DNA of 64,000 bases from Paraburkholderia sp. FT54 (GCF_031585635.1 NZ_CP134195.1:1798001-1862000), one strand, 5' to 3'; counted from the stretch's first letter, positions 17,283 to 27,714 are shown. Numbers and translations are program-made. Notes: a model not told the origin generated them from the letters alone.

Positions 17283-17852
17283 GAAAACCTCCAAATAATG
17301 TAAACGGCGCTGAACAATCCCGCGCGCTTAACCGCATTCAACTGCTACTTTACGCCGCTGCGCGCGAAGCTGCGCAACGTTCGGACCGGAGTTCGGGGCG
17401 CTCACGCCGATTGCAATAGCGGCGACGTAGATTGTTCGATTCGAATATCGAATGGCACACAGCTCAAACGTTAAATCGCACGACGCGTCATTCAGCTGCC
17501 TGCGGATATTACACCACGCGCTCTCTTAAAACCGACTTAAAGGGCGCGATGACAATTTGGCCAACCTTGCGCGCGGCAAGTGTCGCGGGCGTGAATGGAA
17601 GCGGTGCGTATGTGCTGTGTTTGCATCCATTGTCGCGGTACGCGCGCATGGCCGGACACGTCCAGCAGCCGTGCATGCAAAGACATAATGACGCATACGT
17701 GGAGCGTATTTTTCAGTGGGCAACAAGCCGCTGCGAATCGCTGGGTGAGGGTCGGGCTTGCAATGCCGAAAGCTCGCGCATTTTGAATGACGCCGATGTA
17801 ACGATATGCAACGCGCCGAAGCGCGTCGCGCGATAGGCGTCGCCGCTGATCA
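17283..17852. other. Intergenic region upstream of pspA
   Basis: About 570 bases without a supportable gene. Several frames are open but show poor codon use and no family. One near-palindrome (TTCGAT, six bases, ATCGAA at 17432-17449) could be a regulatory site. The pspA promoter should lie in the right half. Confidence 0.5.
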
Positions 17853-18482
17853 TTACGCGAAACGGCCGCCTTTCGTGCTCGGGTCGCCAAGCGGATCGTC
17901 GTCGTCGCGCGGGGTGTCGAGGCGCGGGCGTTTGAGCACGCTGCGCAATTGCGCTTCCGTGTCGGCTTGCGGGGGCGCGGATCCTTCCGCCGAAGCCGCT
18001 TCAGCGGCCGTCATGCGCGCAACGGCTTCGGCCGTTGCCGCAGCTTCTTCGTCGATGCCGGCGGCGAGGGCGGCGGCGAGACCTGCCGGCAACAACGGCG
18101 CGGATGCAGTCTCTGCTTGCCCCGATGGCGCAAGTGGCACCGCGCTTGCAGCCGGCGCGTTGGAACCCGCCGCGCTATCCATGGACGCGCCGGTTGCGTT
18201 GTCGCCGCGTGTTTGCAAAGCCGGCGGCAAGGCGGCGCGCGCATGCCGCGTGCCGCGCGCGACCCGTTGCAGCGCGGCATCGAGCGCGTCGGGCGCGCGC
18301 GGCGCCCGCAGGCGGTCGACGATGCTCGCCGCTTTCACCTGTTCGCTGGTCGCGCCGAAGCTCAACACCGCGCGCCGCATCAGCTCGCTGACGCTAATGC
18401 CCAGATTTTCGGCGGTGGAGGTGATCGCGCGTTTCTGCGCGGTCGTGACGAATACGACGATGCGTTCGCTGGGCTTGTTCAT
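17853..18482 (-). CDS. Ribbon-helix-helix-like protein with Ala-rich tail
   Basis: This 209-aa protein starts at ATG 18482 (MNKPSERIVVF). The first 45 residues look like a ribbon-helix-helix DNA-binding domain: a beta strand (RIVVFVTTAQKRAI), then helices around TAENLGISVSELMRRAVLSF. The rest is low-complexity, rich in Ala, Pro and Arg (about 70-209), probably disordered, ending in an acidic stretch DDDDPLGDP. It could be a transcriptional regulator or nucleoid-associated protein. No partner toxin or plasmid gene is adjacent. Confidence 0.7.
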   Translation of the reverse strand: MNKPSERIVVFVTTAQKRAITSTAENLGISVSELMRRAVLSFGATSEQVKAASIVDRLRAPRAPDALDAALQRVARGTRHARAALPPALQTRGDNATGASMDSAAGSNAPAASAVPLAPSGQAETASAPLLPAGLAAALAAGIDEEAAATAEAVARMTAAEAASAEGSAPPQADTEAQLRSVLKRPRLDTPRDDDDPLGDPSTKGGRFA

Positions 18483-18778
18483 GGTCGGCTCGCATACTTG
18501 TTGGCATGGGCGGTTTAAAGCGTGCATTTGGCGGACGCCGTGGCGCGCGCGGGTGTTGGCGCGCGCCGAGACCATCATATGACGAGTTGCCCCGATGCGG
18601 AACGGGCGCGACATGAAAATCCCGTGACATCAATGAGTTGTAGCGTTTGCGGGCGGCTTGTCCACAGGCCTGTGAACATTTTCTGTGAATAACTCCAGCT
18701 TTGCGTGAAAGTGCTCGCGAGATCGCCCGAAACTACAGATTCCTTTCGTGCGAAGGGAATTCTTACAAAAAAACTGAC

Positions 18779-18806
18779 TTGGAGCGCGCTTGATTTCTTT
18801 TAAAAT
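18779..18806 (+). promoter_or_regulatory. Candidate sigma-70 promoter of the penicillin-binding protein gene
   Basis: TTGGAG (18779-18784), 16 bases, TAAAAT (18801-18806), in an A/T-rich patch within the 490-base gap upstream of the penicillin-binding protein start. The rest of the gap (18483-18778) shows no gene. The leader would be about 160 bases. Confidence 0.5.
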
Positions 18807-18973
18807 GCGCTGTTACGTTGCGCCGGACACGATCCGGGCACGCCGTGCGGCCGGCCGGGGGCAAAGGGCCGTGCGGTGGTTTGCGCCTCAGGCTACGATG
18901 CTCGATCACGATCCATGTGCGCGCCAGGAGCGCGCGCAGAAAGGCGTTCAGTCATGCGCCCACTAATCCAGTC

Positions 18974-21475
18974 ATGCCAATCATCAAACGACCGCATTCA
19001 TCCAATTCTCCGTCTGGTGAAGACCGGGATTCCTACCAACGCACTCCAGGACGCAACGCAGCTTCGCGCGACGCCGAAGCTGGCCGCCGTTCCATCGGCG
19101 CGACCATCGTCATCTGGTTCGCCGGCCTGCTCGCGACCATCGCGGTGGTGGGCGCGCTGATCGTCGGCTATGCGCTGGTGGTGATGGGGCCGCAACTGCC
19201 GTCGCTCGACGCGCTGACCGACTACCGTCCGAAGGTGCCGCTGCGGGTCTACACGGCGGACCACGTGCTGATCGGCGAGTTCGGCGAGGAGCGGCGCTCG
19301 CTCGTGCGCTTCCAGGACATTCCCGATCAGATGAAGAAGGCGGTGCTGGCCATCGAAGACTATCGCTTCTACGAGCACGGCGGCGTCGACTTCATCGGCA
19401 TTCTGCGCGCGGGTGTCTCCGACCTCTCGCACGGCGGCGCCTCGCAGGGCGCGAGCACGATCACCATGCAGGTGGCGCGCAACTTCTTCCTATCGAGCGA
19501 GAAGACCTACACGCGCAAGATCTACGAAATGCTGCTCGCGTACAAGATCGAGCGCGCGCTGACCAAGGATCAGATTCTCGAGCTGTACATGAACCAGATT
19601 TATCTGGGCGAACGCGCCTATGGTTTCGCCGCAGCCGCGCGCGTGTACTTCGGCAAGGATCTGAAAGACATCACGCTGGCGGAATCGGCGATGCTGGCCG
19701 GTTTGCCGAAGGCGCCGTCCGCGTATAACCCGGTGGTCAATCCGAAGCGCGCGAAGATCCGCCAGGAGTACATTCTGCGGCGCATGCTCGAACTGAAATA
19801 CATCAGCCAGGATCAGTACGACCAGGCCGTGAAGGAAGAGATTCACACCAAGAATCCGGGCAACGAATATAGCGTGCACGCCGAGTACATCGCCGAAATG
19901 GTCCGGCAAATGATGTACGCGCAGTACAAGGACGAAACCTATACGCGCGGCCTGAACGTCACGACCACGATCGACTCCGCCGATCAGGACGCCGCCTATC
20001 GCGCCGTGCGCAAGGGCGTGATGGATTACGAACGGCGTCACGGTTATCGCGGGCCGGAGGGTTTCGTGCAACTGCCCGCGCCAGGCGACGACCGCGATCA
20101 GACCATCGACGACGCGCTCACCGATCACCCCGACAACGGCGAGATCATCGCCGCCGTGGTCACGGACGCGAGTCCGAAACAGGTCAAGGCGCAACTGGTG
20201 GACGGCACGCAGGTGACGATCAGCGGCGACGGTCTGCGCTTTGCGGCCGGCGCATTGAGCGCGCGCGCCACGGCTGCCACCAGGATCAAGGTCGGCTCGA
20301 TCGTGCGTGTTCTCGCGGACGACAAGGGCAACTGGCAGATCACGCAATTGCCACAAGTGGAAGGCGCGCTGGTGTCGCTCACGCCGCAGGACGGCGCGAT
20401 CCGCGCGCTGGTGGGCGGCTTCGACTTCAACAAGAACAAGTTCAACCACGTCACCCAGGCATGGCGCCAGCCGGGTTCGAGCTTCAAGCCGTTCATTTAT
20501 TCGGCGGCGCTCGACAAGGGTCTCGGACCGGCCACGATCATCAACGACGCGCCGCTGTATTTCCCGTCGAGCACGCCAGGCGGCGACGCGTGGGAGCCGA
20601 AGGACGACGACCAGCCCGATGGTCCGATGCCGCTGCGTCTCGCGTTGCAGAAGTCGAAGAACCTCGTGTCGATCCGTATTCTGTCGTTCATCGGCACCAA
20701 GTACGCGCAAGATTTCGTCACGCAGCGTTTCGGTTTCGACGCCGACAAGACCCCGCCGTATCTGCCGATGGCGCTCGGTGCGGGCCTCGTCACGCCGTTG
20801 CAGTCGGCGGGTGCGTATTCGGTGTTCGCGAACGGCGGCTTCCGGATCAATCCGTATCTGATCAACGAGGTGACGGACGCGCGCGGCCAACCGCTCTCCA
20901 AAGCGCAGCCGCTGACGGCCGGACGCGACGCGCCGCGCACGCTCGAACCACGTAACGCGTACATCATGAACAGCCTGCTGCATTCGGTGGCGACGGCCGG
21001 CACGGGCGCGGGCACCAACGTGCTGCATCGTTCGGACTTGCAAGGCAAGACGGGTACGACCAACGACGCGAAGGACGGCTGGTTCGCCGGTTATCAGCAA
21101 TCGCTCGTGGCGGTGGCGTGGATGGGTTATGACCAGCCCAAGAGCCTCGGCAGCCGCGAATTCGGCGCGCAACTGGCGTTGCCGATCTGGGTTGAATACA
21201 TGCAGCGCGCCCTGCGCGGGGTGCCGCAAAGCGAACCGGCGCAGCCGGACGGCGTGACCTCGGTCGATGGCGAGTTGTTCTACACGGACATGACGCCGGG
21301 CAATGGCTTCGTGGCCAGCATCGGCCTGGATTCGGCGAATCCGACCGCGGGCGTGAGCGATGCGGTCGGCGGCGTGGGCCCGGCGGGCATGACGCCGCCA
21401 GTGGTGCCGCCGCCGAGTGTCTCGTCGAACGAGAAGAAGCAGATCATGGATCTGTTCGAGTCGAACAAGCCGTGA
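18974..21475 (+). CDS. mrcA: Bifunctional penicillin-binding protein 1A (glycosyltransferase/transpeptidase)
   Basis: This 833-aa class A PBP polymerises and cross-links peptidoglycan at the periplasmic face. It has a single N-terminal membrane anchor (about 43-68). The GT51 glycosyltransferase domain has its catalytic Glu in IEDYRFYEHGG (E128). An inserted OB-like domain sits between the two catalytic halves. The transpeptidase domain has SxxK (S502-K505), SKN (S561) and KTGT (K692). The length fits PBP1A. The start at 18974 (MPIIKRPHSS) gives a normal cytoplasmic tail; longer frames read through likely leader sequence. An acyltransferase for lipid A follows on the same strand about 400 bases later. 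Confidence 0.93.
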   Translation: MPIIKRPHSSNSPSGEDRDSYQRTPGRNAASRDAEAGRRSIGATIVIWFAGLLATIAVVGALIVGYALVVMGPQLPSLDALTDYRPKVPLRVYTADHVLIGEFGEERRSLVRFQDIPDQMKKAVLAIEDYRFYEHGGVDFIGILRAGVSDLSHGGASQGASTITMQVARNFFLSSEKTYTRKIYEMLLAYKIERALTKDQILELYMNQIYLGERAYGFAAAARVYFGKDLKDITLAESAMLAGLPKAPSAYNPVVNPKRAKIRQEYILRRMLELKYISQDQYDQAVKEEIHTKNPGNEYSVHAEYIAEMVRQMMYAQYKDETYTRGLNVTTTIDSADQDAAYRAVRKGVMDYERRHGYRGPEGFVQLPAPGDDRDQTIDDALTDHPDNGEIIAAVVTDASPKQVKAQLVDGTQVTISGDGLRFAAGALSARATAATRIKVGSIVRVLADDKGNWQITQLPQVEGALVSLTPQDGAIRALVGGFDFNKNKFNHVTQAWRQPGSSFKPFIYSAALDKGLGPATIINDAPLYFPSSTPGGDAWEPKDDDQPDGPMPLRLALQKSKNLVSIRILSFIGTKYAQDFVTQRFGFDADKTPPYLPMALGAGLVTPLQSAGAYSVFANGGFRINPYLINEVTDARGQPLSKAQPLTAGRDAPRTLEPRNAYIMNSLLHSVATAGTGAGTNVLHRSDLQGKTGTTNDAKDGWFAGYQQSLVAVAWMGYDQPKSLGSREFGAQLALPIWVEYMQRALRGVPQSEPAQPDGVTSVDGELFYTDMTPGNGFVASIGLDSANPTAGVSDAVGGVGPAGMTPPVVPPPSVSSNEKKQIMDLFESNKP

Positions 21476-21881
21476 TGATGTGGTTCGAAGGGATTTTCTT
21501 CAGGACGTAGCAGGCGTGTGCGGGCCGCGTGAACCTGGTAGTCCGCGCACGCAAGTTTTTGAAAGAGCGGGGAGTCGCCGCCCGGCGCGGCTTTCCTGCC
21601 GATAGCCGGGTAACACACCCGACAGATTGTGTGGTCGGCATACGCAGTGTGTTTTAATCACGCCTGCGGTGCATTTATCAAGGGTCCTAGAGGACGCCTG
21701 ATCCCTAAACGGTTTCGGCCTCCAGCACCACGGCGTCTCGCCGCGAGCGAGACGTCCATTCTCGAAACCCGCGCCGCGTGAGACCCGGTATGACGCGCGC
21801 GTATGTCACTTCGTCCGCTGGCAGTGTTGAAGTTGCCGCGGCCGGCGTGTTTGCCATCCAGCATCCACCGGGTCCCGCCTT
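21476..21881. other. Intergenic region between the PBP gene and the acyltransferase gene
   Basis: About 405 bases with no supportable gene. Overlapping short frames on the minus strand look like shadows of the acyltransferase. No clear terminator or riboswitch was recognised. Confidence 0.5.
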
Positions 21882-22760
21882 GTGAAAAGTCGAATCCTGA
21901 TCTGTCTGATGACAGGTCTGCTGCGCGCCTTTGCCTTTCTGCCGTACGGTGTTGTCGCGCGAATCGGCACCGGTATCGGCGCCTTGCTGTACCGCATTCC
22001 GAGCACGCGCCGGCGCGTCGTGCATACCAATCTGAAACTGTGTTTCCCGGACATGAGCGACGAGGCGCGCGAACGTCTTGCGCGCGCGCACTTCTGTCAT
22101 GTGATCCGCAGTTATGTCGAGCGCGGGCCGCAATGGTTCGGCAATGCGCAGGCGCTGGCGCGCCTCGTCGAAGTGGAGAGCGCAATCGATCTGTCCGACA
22201 TGGCGGGGCAGCCGACGATTTTCGTCGGCTTTCATTTCGTCGGCATCGAGGCGGGCTGCATGATGTACTCGACGCGGCATCCGGTCGCCTCGCTCTATAC
22301 GCCGATGTCGAACCTGCTGCTCGATGCGATGGCCAAACGGCAGCGCGGCCGCTTCGGCACGGAGATGATTCCGCGCAGCGACAGCGTGCGGCGAGCGTTG
22401 CGCACGCTGCGCGAGGGTAAGCCGGTGATGCTGGCCGCGGATATGGATTTCGGTTTGCGGGACTCGGTGTTCGTGCCGTTCTTCGGCGTGCCGGCCTGCA
22501 CGCTCACTTCCGTCTCGCGGATGGCGCGCGCGGCGAACGCACGGGTGGTGCCGTTCGTGACGGAAGTGCTGCCGGACTACCGCGGCTACAAGCTGAGCAT
22601 CTTCGAAGCGTTCAACGATTTTCCGTCCGACGACGTGGCTGTCGACGCACGGCGCATCACTGAGTTTCTCGAGACGCAGGTGAGGCGGATTCCTGATCAA
22701 TATTATTGGGTGCACAAGCGGTTCAAGAATCGGCCGGCGGGGGAGGCTAGTGTTTATTGA
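21882..22760 (+). CDS. Lipid A biosynthesis acyltransferase, LpxL/HtrB-like
   Basis: This 292-aa inner-membrane acyltransferase transfers a secondary acyl chain to lipid A precursors. The family's HxxxxD/E catalytic box is visible as HFVGIE (about residues 113-118). A hydrophobic N-terminal anchor is present (about 5-32), and the length matches LpxL (about 290-310 aa). The start is a GTG at 21882 with only a weak ribosome binding site; ATG codon 10 is an alternative. Which acyl chain is added cannot be read from sequence. The GKPVMLAADMDFG segment corresponds to the conserved DQD-like motif region of the family. Confidence 0.85.
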   Translation: MKSRILICLMTGLLRAFAFLPYGVVARIGTGIGALLYRIPSTRRRVVHTNLKLCFPDMSDEARERLARAHFCHVIRSYVERGPQWFGNAQALARLVEVESAIDLSDMAGQPTIFVGFHFVGIEAGCMMYSTRHPVASLYTPMSNLLLDAMAKRQRGRFGTEMIPRSDSVRRALRTLREGKPVMLAADMDFGLRDSVFVPFFGVPACTLTSVSRMARAANARVVPFVTEVLPDYRGYKLSIFEAFNDFPSDDVAVDARRITEFLETQVRRIPDQYYWVHKRFKNRPAGEASVY

Positions 22761-23056
22761 GGCGGATCGGCGCTAAACGCGTCTGGAGAAGATGGTGCGC
22801 GATCAAGTACTTGGCGGGTGTCTCCGGGTGTTATCAGTAGGGCTGTGAACATAAACAGGGGATAACCTTAAGGCATTCCCAGGGCCCTCGTCATGTGAAA
22901 AAGCCGCGGTTCAACGCCCGCTGGTTCATTCCGTGCCGCCCGCACAAATCCCCGCGCATTCAAGGTGTTAGCCTGCTTGTCAGATAGTTGTCAACAGGCT
23001 CATCAACAAAAAGTGGGGATAAGTCCGTGGCGCTCAGTACGGAATCCCAGGTTTAG

Positions 23057-24574
23057 CTATTCGGCGATGCCCGCATTCGTCGCCGGAACCGCCGAGGCCG
23101 AGGCAGAAGCAGACGCCGCCGCCGATTCAACCGGCGGATTCCCCATCGCCTGAAACAATGCAGCCGTGTCCGTCAGACGCGCGCTCGTATAGCGGATCTC
23201 ATCGAGCTGCGCGTTGCGAAACTGCTGCTCGCTCGAACGCGCCGCCGCGATAGGCAGCGCACCCAATCGATAGCGCCCGGAGGTTTCGTCAAAGATGCCT
23301 TGAGCGGAACGCGCGGCAACGTTCGCCGCATCCAGCGCCTGCGAGTCGTGTTCGAGCGCGGCCAGCGTGTCGGCGACGTTCTGGAACGCGGCCAGTACCG
23401 TCTGTTTGTACTGCGAGACCGTGGCATCGTACGTATCGACCGCTGCGCGGCGTTGCGCGAACAGGGCGCCGCCATGAAACAGCGGCTGCGACAGCGAAGC
23501 ACCGATGCTCCAGATCGCGCCCGCGCCGGAGAGCGCCACCGGCCAGCTAAAGCCGCCTTGTCCCATCGACGCGCTCAGCGACAGACTCGGGAACATCTGT
23601 GCAGTGGCGACGCCGACATCGGCCGCCGCGGCTTTCAAGGCGGCGTCAGCGGCCTGAATGTCGGGCCGGGCGCGCAGCAGTTCCGACGGCACCACGACCG
23701 GCACCTGGTCGGGCACATGCAACAGAGCGAGTTCGAGATCGTCCGGCGCCGCATCCGGTGTGCGGCCAAGCAGCACCGCCAACGCGTGGCGTGTGGTCAG
23801 CCATTGCTGCTTCAGCCCCGGCAAGCTCGCGGACAGACTCGCCGCGCTCTGTTGCGCGCTCAACTCATCGGCATGCGAAACAGCACCCAGCGCATAGCGC
23901 CGCTGCGTGTCGCGGGCCTGATCGTTGGCGATCGTCACGAGCCGTTCGGTCGTCTCGATCTGCGCATGCAGCGCGGCGCTGGTGATTGCGGCGGTCACGA
24001 TATTGGCGGCCAGCGCGCGGCGCGCGGCATCGAACTGATACGCCTGCACGTTGACGCGCGCGGCGAGCGCCGCGTCGGCCAGCCGCGCCGCGCCGAACAG
24101 GTCGAACGTATAGTGCGCCTGCAGTTGACCGACAAAGATGTTGTACAGAAACGTGTTCGGCCCGATTTCGGGAATCGCCAGCGCGCGATTGCGTGTTGCC
24201 TGGCCGCCGAGGTCGATCGTCGGCAGCATCGAACTACCGATCTGCGCGCGCAATTGCTCACGCGCGGCGGCGAGGCTCTTGTCCGTCGCCGCGAGCGTCG
24301 GACTATTGCGCAGGCCTTCATCGACGAGTGCGTTCAGTGCGTCTGATCGATACAGCTTCCACCATTCGGGCACCGGCTTCGCGCCGACCACGAACTGTTG
24401 CGTGATGCCTTGCGCGGGCACGGTTTGCGTCGGCTGCGCTTCGACGCCATAGTGCGGCGGTTGCGGCATAGCGGGCGGCTCGCCGCTCGGTCCGAACGAA
24501 CAGGCGGCGAGGGCGCATGCCATGCCGGTGAGGGCGGCGCGGCGCGAGTATCGGGAGAAGACGAAAGTGGCCAT
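23057..24574 (-). CDS. RND efflux outer-membrane lipoprotein, NodT/OprM family
   Basis: This is the outer-membrane channel of the tripartite pump (505 aa). It has a lipoprotein signal (about 1-26, lipobox LAAC with Cys26). Two repeated TolC-type domains follow, each with the long helical segments seen around residues 70-260 and 285-475. The C-terminal tail is rich in Ala/Ser. I chose the ATG at 24574, which lies just after the stop of the pump gene (tight coupling); a TTG two codons upstream is possible. It is the last gene of the operon. Confidence 0.92.
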   Translation of the reverse strand: MATFVFSRYSRRAALTGMACALAACSFGPSGEPPAMPQPPHYGVEAQPTQTVPAQGITQQFVVGAKPVPEWWKLYRSDALNALVDEGLRNSPTLAATDKSLAAAREQLRAQIGSSMLPTIDLGGQATRNRALAIPEIGPNTFLYNIFVGQLQAHYTFDLFGAARLADAALAARVNVQAYQFDAARRALAANIVTAAITSAALHAQIETTERLVTIANDQARDTQRRYALGAVSHADELSAQQSAASLSASLPGLKQQWLTTRHALAVLLGRTPDAAPDDLELALLHVPDQVPVVVPSELLRARPDIQAADAALKAAAADVGVATAQMFPSLSLSASMGQGGFSWPVALSGAGAIWSIGASLSQPLFHGGALFAQRRAAVDTYDATVSQYKQTVLAAFQNVADTLAALEHDSQALDAANVAARSAQGIFDETSGRYRLGALPIAAARSSEQQFRNAQLDEIRYTSARLTDTAALFQAMGNPPVESAAASASASASAVPATNAGIAE

Positions 24575-24576
24575 GC

Positions 24577-27500
24577 TCAATTCCCCGTATGCGTCGTGCC
24601 GGACGCGGACGGCGTTTGCGGCTCGCGTTCATCGGCACGCACGCGGAACGACACGGCGTACAGCGCGGGCAGATAGAACAGCGTGAGGATGGTGGCGCTC
24701 GTAATGCCGCCCATCAGCGCGGTCGCCATCGGGCCGAAGAAGTTCGAGCGCAACAGCGGAATCAGCGCGAGCACGGCGGCGGCCGCGGTCAGCGTGATCG
24801 GCCGGAAGCGCCGCACGGTCGCGCCGACGATCGCGTCGAAGCGCTTATGCCCCGCGGCAATGTCCTGTTCGATCTGATCGACCAGAATCACCGAGTTGCG
24901 CATGATGATGCCGAACATCGCGATCACGCCGAGCATCGCGACAAAGCCGAACGGCTGGCCGAACAGCAGCAGCGTGAGCACCACGCCGATCAACCCGAGC
25001 GGCGCGGTCAGCACGACCATCAGCACGCGCGCGAAACTTTGCAACTGGATCATCAGGAGCGTGAGCACGGCGATGATCATGATCGGCATCTGTGCATTGA
25101 TCGAAGTCTGGCCTTTGCCGCTTTCCTCGACCGAGCCGCCGATTTCGATCCGGTAGCCGACGGGCAAGGTCGCGCGAATCGGGCTCAGCGCCTTGTCCAC
25201 GGCATGCGTGACGTCGATGCCTTGCGCGCCGGGCGCGACGTCGGACTGCACGGTGAGGGTCGGCTGACGGTCGCGTTCCCAGATCACCCCGTATTCGAGG
25301 TCGTTGCGCAAATGGCCGAGCGTGCCGAGCGGCACGGGACCGTTCGGCGTGGGCATGGCCAGCGTGACGAGTTGCGCGGGGTCGACGCGTTCGGCCTTCG
25401 GCGCACGCAAATCGACGCTGATCAGTTTGTCGCGTTCGCGGTATTGCGTGACGGTGTAGCCGGAGAGCGTCATCGCGAGGAAGCTCGAGATGTCTTCGGA
25501 ACTCACGCCGAGTTCGCGCGCTTTCTTCTGATCGACTTCGAAGCGCACCGAGCGCTCGGCGGGTTCGTCCCAATCGAACTGGACGTTGCGGGTGCCGCGA
25601 TCCGAACGCAGGGTCGCGGCGACGCGCTCGGCGATCGAGCGCACGGTGGCGATGTCGTCGCCGCTCACGCGGAACTGCACCGGATAGCCGACGGGCGGTC
25701 CGTTCTCGAGACGCGACAGACGCGTGCGAATCGCCGGAAAGTTATTGCGCAATTCCGGTTCGAGCCATTGCGCAAGCTTTTCGCGATCCTTCACCGACTT
25801 CGCTGTGATCACGAACTGCGCGAAATTGGGTTGCGGCAATTGCTGATCGAGCGGCAGATAGAAACGCGGCGCGCCGGTGCCGACGAAGTCGACCGTATGA
25901 TCGATTTCCGGGCGGCCCACCAGCGCTTTTTCGAGCCGCTGGGCCTGGCGCAACGTGGCTTCGAACGACGCGCCTTCGGGCAGGCGCACGTCCACCAGCA
26001 ACTCGGGACGGTCCGAACTCGGGAAGAACTGTTGCGGCACCAGCGTGAAACCCGCCATGGCCAGCAGGAACAGCACGACGGTGATCGCCAGCACGACGAG
26101 GCGCCGCTCGATGCACCAGCCGATCCAGCCGCGCAGGCGTCGGTAGAAACGCGTGTCGTAGATATCGTGCTCGTGATCGTCGGGCAGATGCGCCTCATGT
26201 GCCTCGCGTTTGCGCTCGGGCAGCAGGTGATAGCCGAGCAGCGGAATCAGCACGACCGCGGCAAGCCACGAGGCAATCAGCGCGATCGCCGATACTTCGA
26301 AAATCGAGCGCGTGTATTCGCCGGTGCTCGACTTGGCCAACGCGATCGGCAGAAAACCGGAGACGGTGACGAGCGTGCCGGTCAGCATCGGAAACGCGGT
26401 GCTGGTGTACGCATAGGCGGCAGCGCGCGCGCGGTTCCAGCCTTGCTCCAGCTTCACCGACATCATCTCGACCGCGATGATCGCGTCGTCGACGAGTAGT
26501 CCCAAGGCGAGCACAAGCGTGCCGAGCGACACCTTGTGCAGGCCGATGTCGAACAGATACATGCACAGCGCGGTAACGGCGAGCACCACCGGGATCGAGA
26601 TCACGACCACCATGCCGGTGCGCATGCCGAGCGACACCAGGCTCACCACCAGCACGATCGCCACCGCTTCGGCGACGGCTTCGAGAAAGTCGTCGACCGA
26701 GCGCGCGACCGCGTCCGGCATGCTCGACACTTCGACCAGTTGCAAGCCGGCGGGCAGCGCCTTTCGCAACTGCGCCATCTGCTGATCGAGCGCCTTGCCA
26801 AGACGGATCACGTCGCCGCCAGGCTGCATCGTCACGCCGATGCCGAGCACGGCCTTGCCGCCGGCGCGCATTTGCGTGGCGACGGGGTCATCGTAGCCGC
26901 GTTTGATCGTGGCGATATCGCCGAGACGGAACGAGCGGTTGTTGATGCGGATCAGCGTGTCGGCGAGCGCGTTGACGTCCTTGAACTGACCGGTGGGGCG
27001 CACGAATACGCGGTCGTCGGCGGTGGTCAGCGTGCCGGCCTGCGAGACGCTGTTCTGCGAATTGATGGCCTGGCCGAGTTGCTGCGGCGAGATGCCGAGG
27101 CGCGTGAGTTGCGTGTTGGCGATCTCGATGTAGATGTGCTGGTCCGGATCGCCGAAATAATCGACCTTGGCGACGCCCGGCACGCGCAGCAGCACCGTGC
27201 GCAACTGGTCCGCGTAGTCGTGCAGTTGCGCGGGAGAGAAGCCGTCGCCTTCGAGCGTGTAGATGTTGGTGTAGACGTCACCGAATTCATCGTTGAAGAA
27301 GGGGCCTTGAATGCCTTGCGGCAGCGTGGCCGCAATGTCGCCGACTTTCTTGCGCACCTGATACCAGGTCTCGGGCACGTCCTTCACCGGCGCCGAGTCC
27401 TTCATCGAGAAGAACATCAGCGATTCGCCGGGGCGCGAGTAGCTGCGCACGAAATCGATCGCAGGCGTTTCCTGCAACTTGCGGCCGATGCGGTCCGTCA

Positions 27501-27714
27501 CCTGCTCCTGCACCTGGCGCGCGGTGGCGCCGGGCCAGAAGGTGCGGATCACCATCACACGGAATGTGAAGGGCGGGTCTTCGGATTGCGCGAGCCGCGT
27601 GTAGGCGAGGATGCCGAAGGCGGTCGCGAGCGCTATCAGGAAGACGACCAGCGCCTGGTGACGCAGCGCCCAGGCGGACAGGTTGAAGCGTCCTTCTTCA
27701 TGCGGCGTGCTCAT
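24577..27714 (-). CDS. RND multidrug efflux pump, inner-membrane subunit
   Basis: This 1045-aa proton-driven transporter has the usual RND architecture: twelve membrane segments and two large periplasmic loops. I chose the ATG at 27714 (MSTPHEEGRFNLS); it overlaps the adaptor's stop by four bases (ATGA). Proton-relay acidic residues are visible in GLLVDDAIIAVEMM (TM4), and the second half repeats the first, as in the family. The N-terminus (SAWALRHQALVVF) resembles the single-pump-subunit subgroup rather than AcrB. Substrates are unknown. Control by the divergent TetR regulator is likely. Confidence 0.93.
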   Translation of the reverse strand: MSTPHEEGRFNLSAWALRHQALVVFLIALATAFGILAYTRLAQSEDPPFTFRVMVIRTFWPGATARQVQEQVTDRIGRKLQETPAIDFVRSYSRPGESLMFFSMKDSAPVKDVPETWYQVRKKVGDIAATLPQGIQGPFFNDEFGDVYTNIYTLEGDGFSPAQLHDYADQLRTVLLRVPGVAKVDYFGDPDQHIYIEIANTQLTRLGISPQQLGQAINSQNSVSQAGTLTTADDRVFVRPTGQFKDVNALADTLIRINNRSFRLGDIATIKRGYDDPVATQMRAGGKAVLGIGVTMQPGGDVIRLGKALDQQMAQLRKALPAGLQLVEVSSMPDAVARSVDDFLEAVAEAVAIVLVVSLVSLGMRTGMVVVISIPVVLAVTALCMYLFDIGLHKVSLGTLVLALGLLVDDAIIAVEMMSVKLEQGWNRARAAAYAYTSTAFPMLTGTLVTVSGFLPIALAKSSTGEYTRSIFEVSAIALIASWLAAVVLIPLLGYHLLPERKREAHEAHLPDDHEHDIYDTRFYRRLRGWIGWCIERRLVVLAITVVLFLLAMAGFTLVPQQFFPSSDRPELLVDVRLPEGASFEATLRQAQRLEKALVGRPEIDHTVDFVGTGAPRFYLPLDQQLPQPNFAQFVITAKSVKDREKLAQWLEPELRNNFPAIRTRLSRLENGPPVGYPVQFRVSGDDIATVRSIAERVAATLRSDRGTRNVQFDWDEPAERSVRFEVDQKKARELGVSSEDISSFLAMTLSGYTVTQYRERDKLISVDLRAPKAERVDPAQLVTLAMPTPNGPVPLGTLGHLRNDLEYGVIWERDRQPTLTVQSDVAPGAQGIDVTHAVDKALSPIRATLPVGYRIEIGGSVEESGKGQTSINAQMPIMIIAVLTLLMIQLQSFARVLMVVLTAPLGLIGVVLTLLLFGQPFGFVAMLGVIAMFGIIMRNSVILVDQIEQDIAAGHKRFDAIVGATVRRFRPITLTAAAAVLALIPLLRSNFFGPMATALMGGITSATILTLFYLPALYAVSFRVRADEREPQTPSASGTTHTGN

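Noticed and set aside
17432..17449. Near-palindrome TTCGAT...ATCGAA called as an operator
   Set aside because: A single short symmetric site far from gene starts, too weak to call.
19490..21229. Minus-strand frame of 579 codons opposite the penicillin-binding protein
   Set aside because: The complementary frame encodes all three transpeptidase motifs and the glycosyltransferase Glu; the antisense frame is a shadow.
22761..23056. DnaA-box-like bits (GGGATAAC, GGGGATAAG) suggesting an origin
   Set aside because: Only two weak matches, no cluster and no dnaA, dnaN or parAB nearby.
24589..26499. Plus-strand frame of 636 codons opposite the RND pump
   Set aside because: Mirror of a well-conserved transporter gene; composition is Arg/His/Gln-rich, typical of antisense GC frames.
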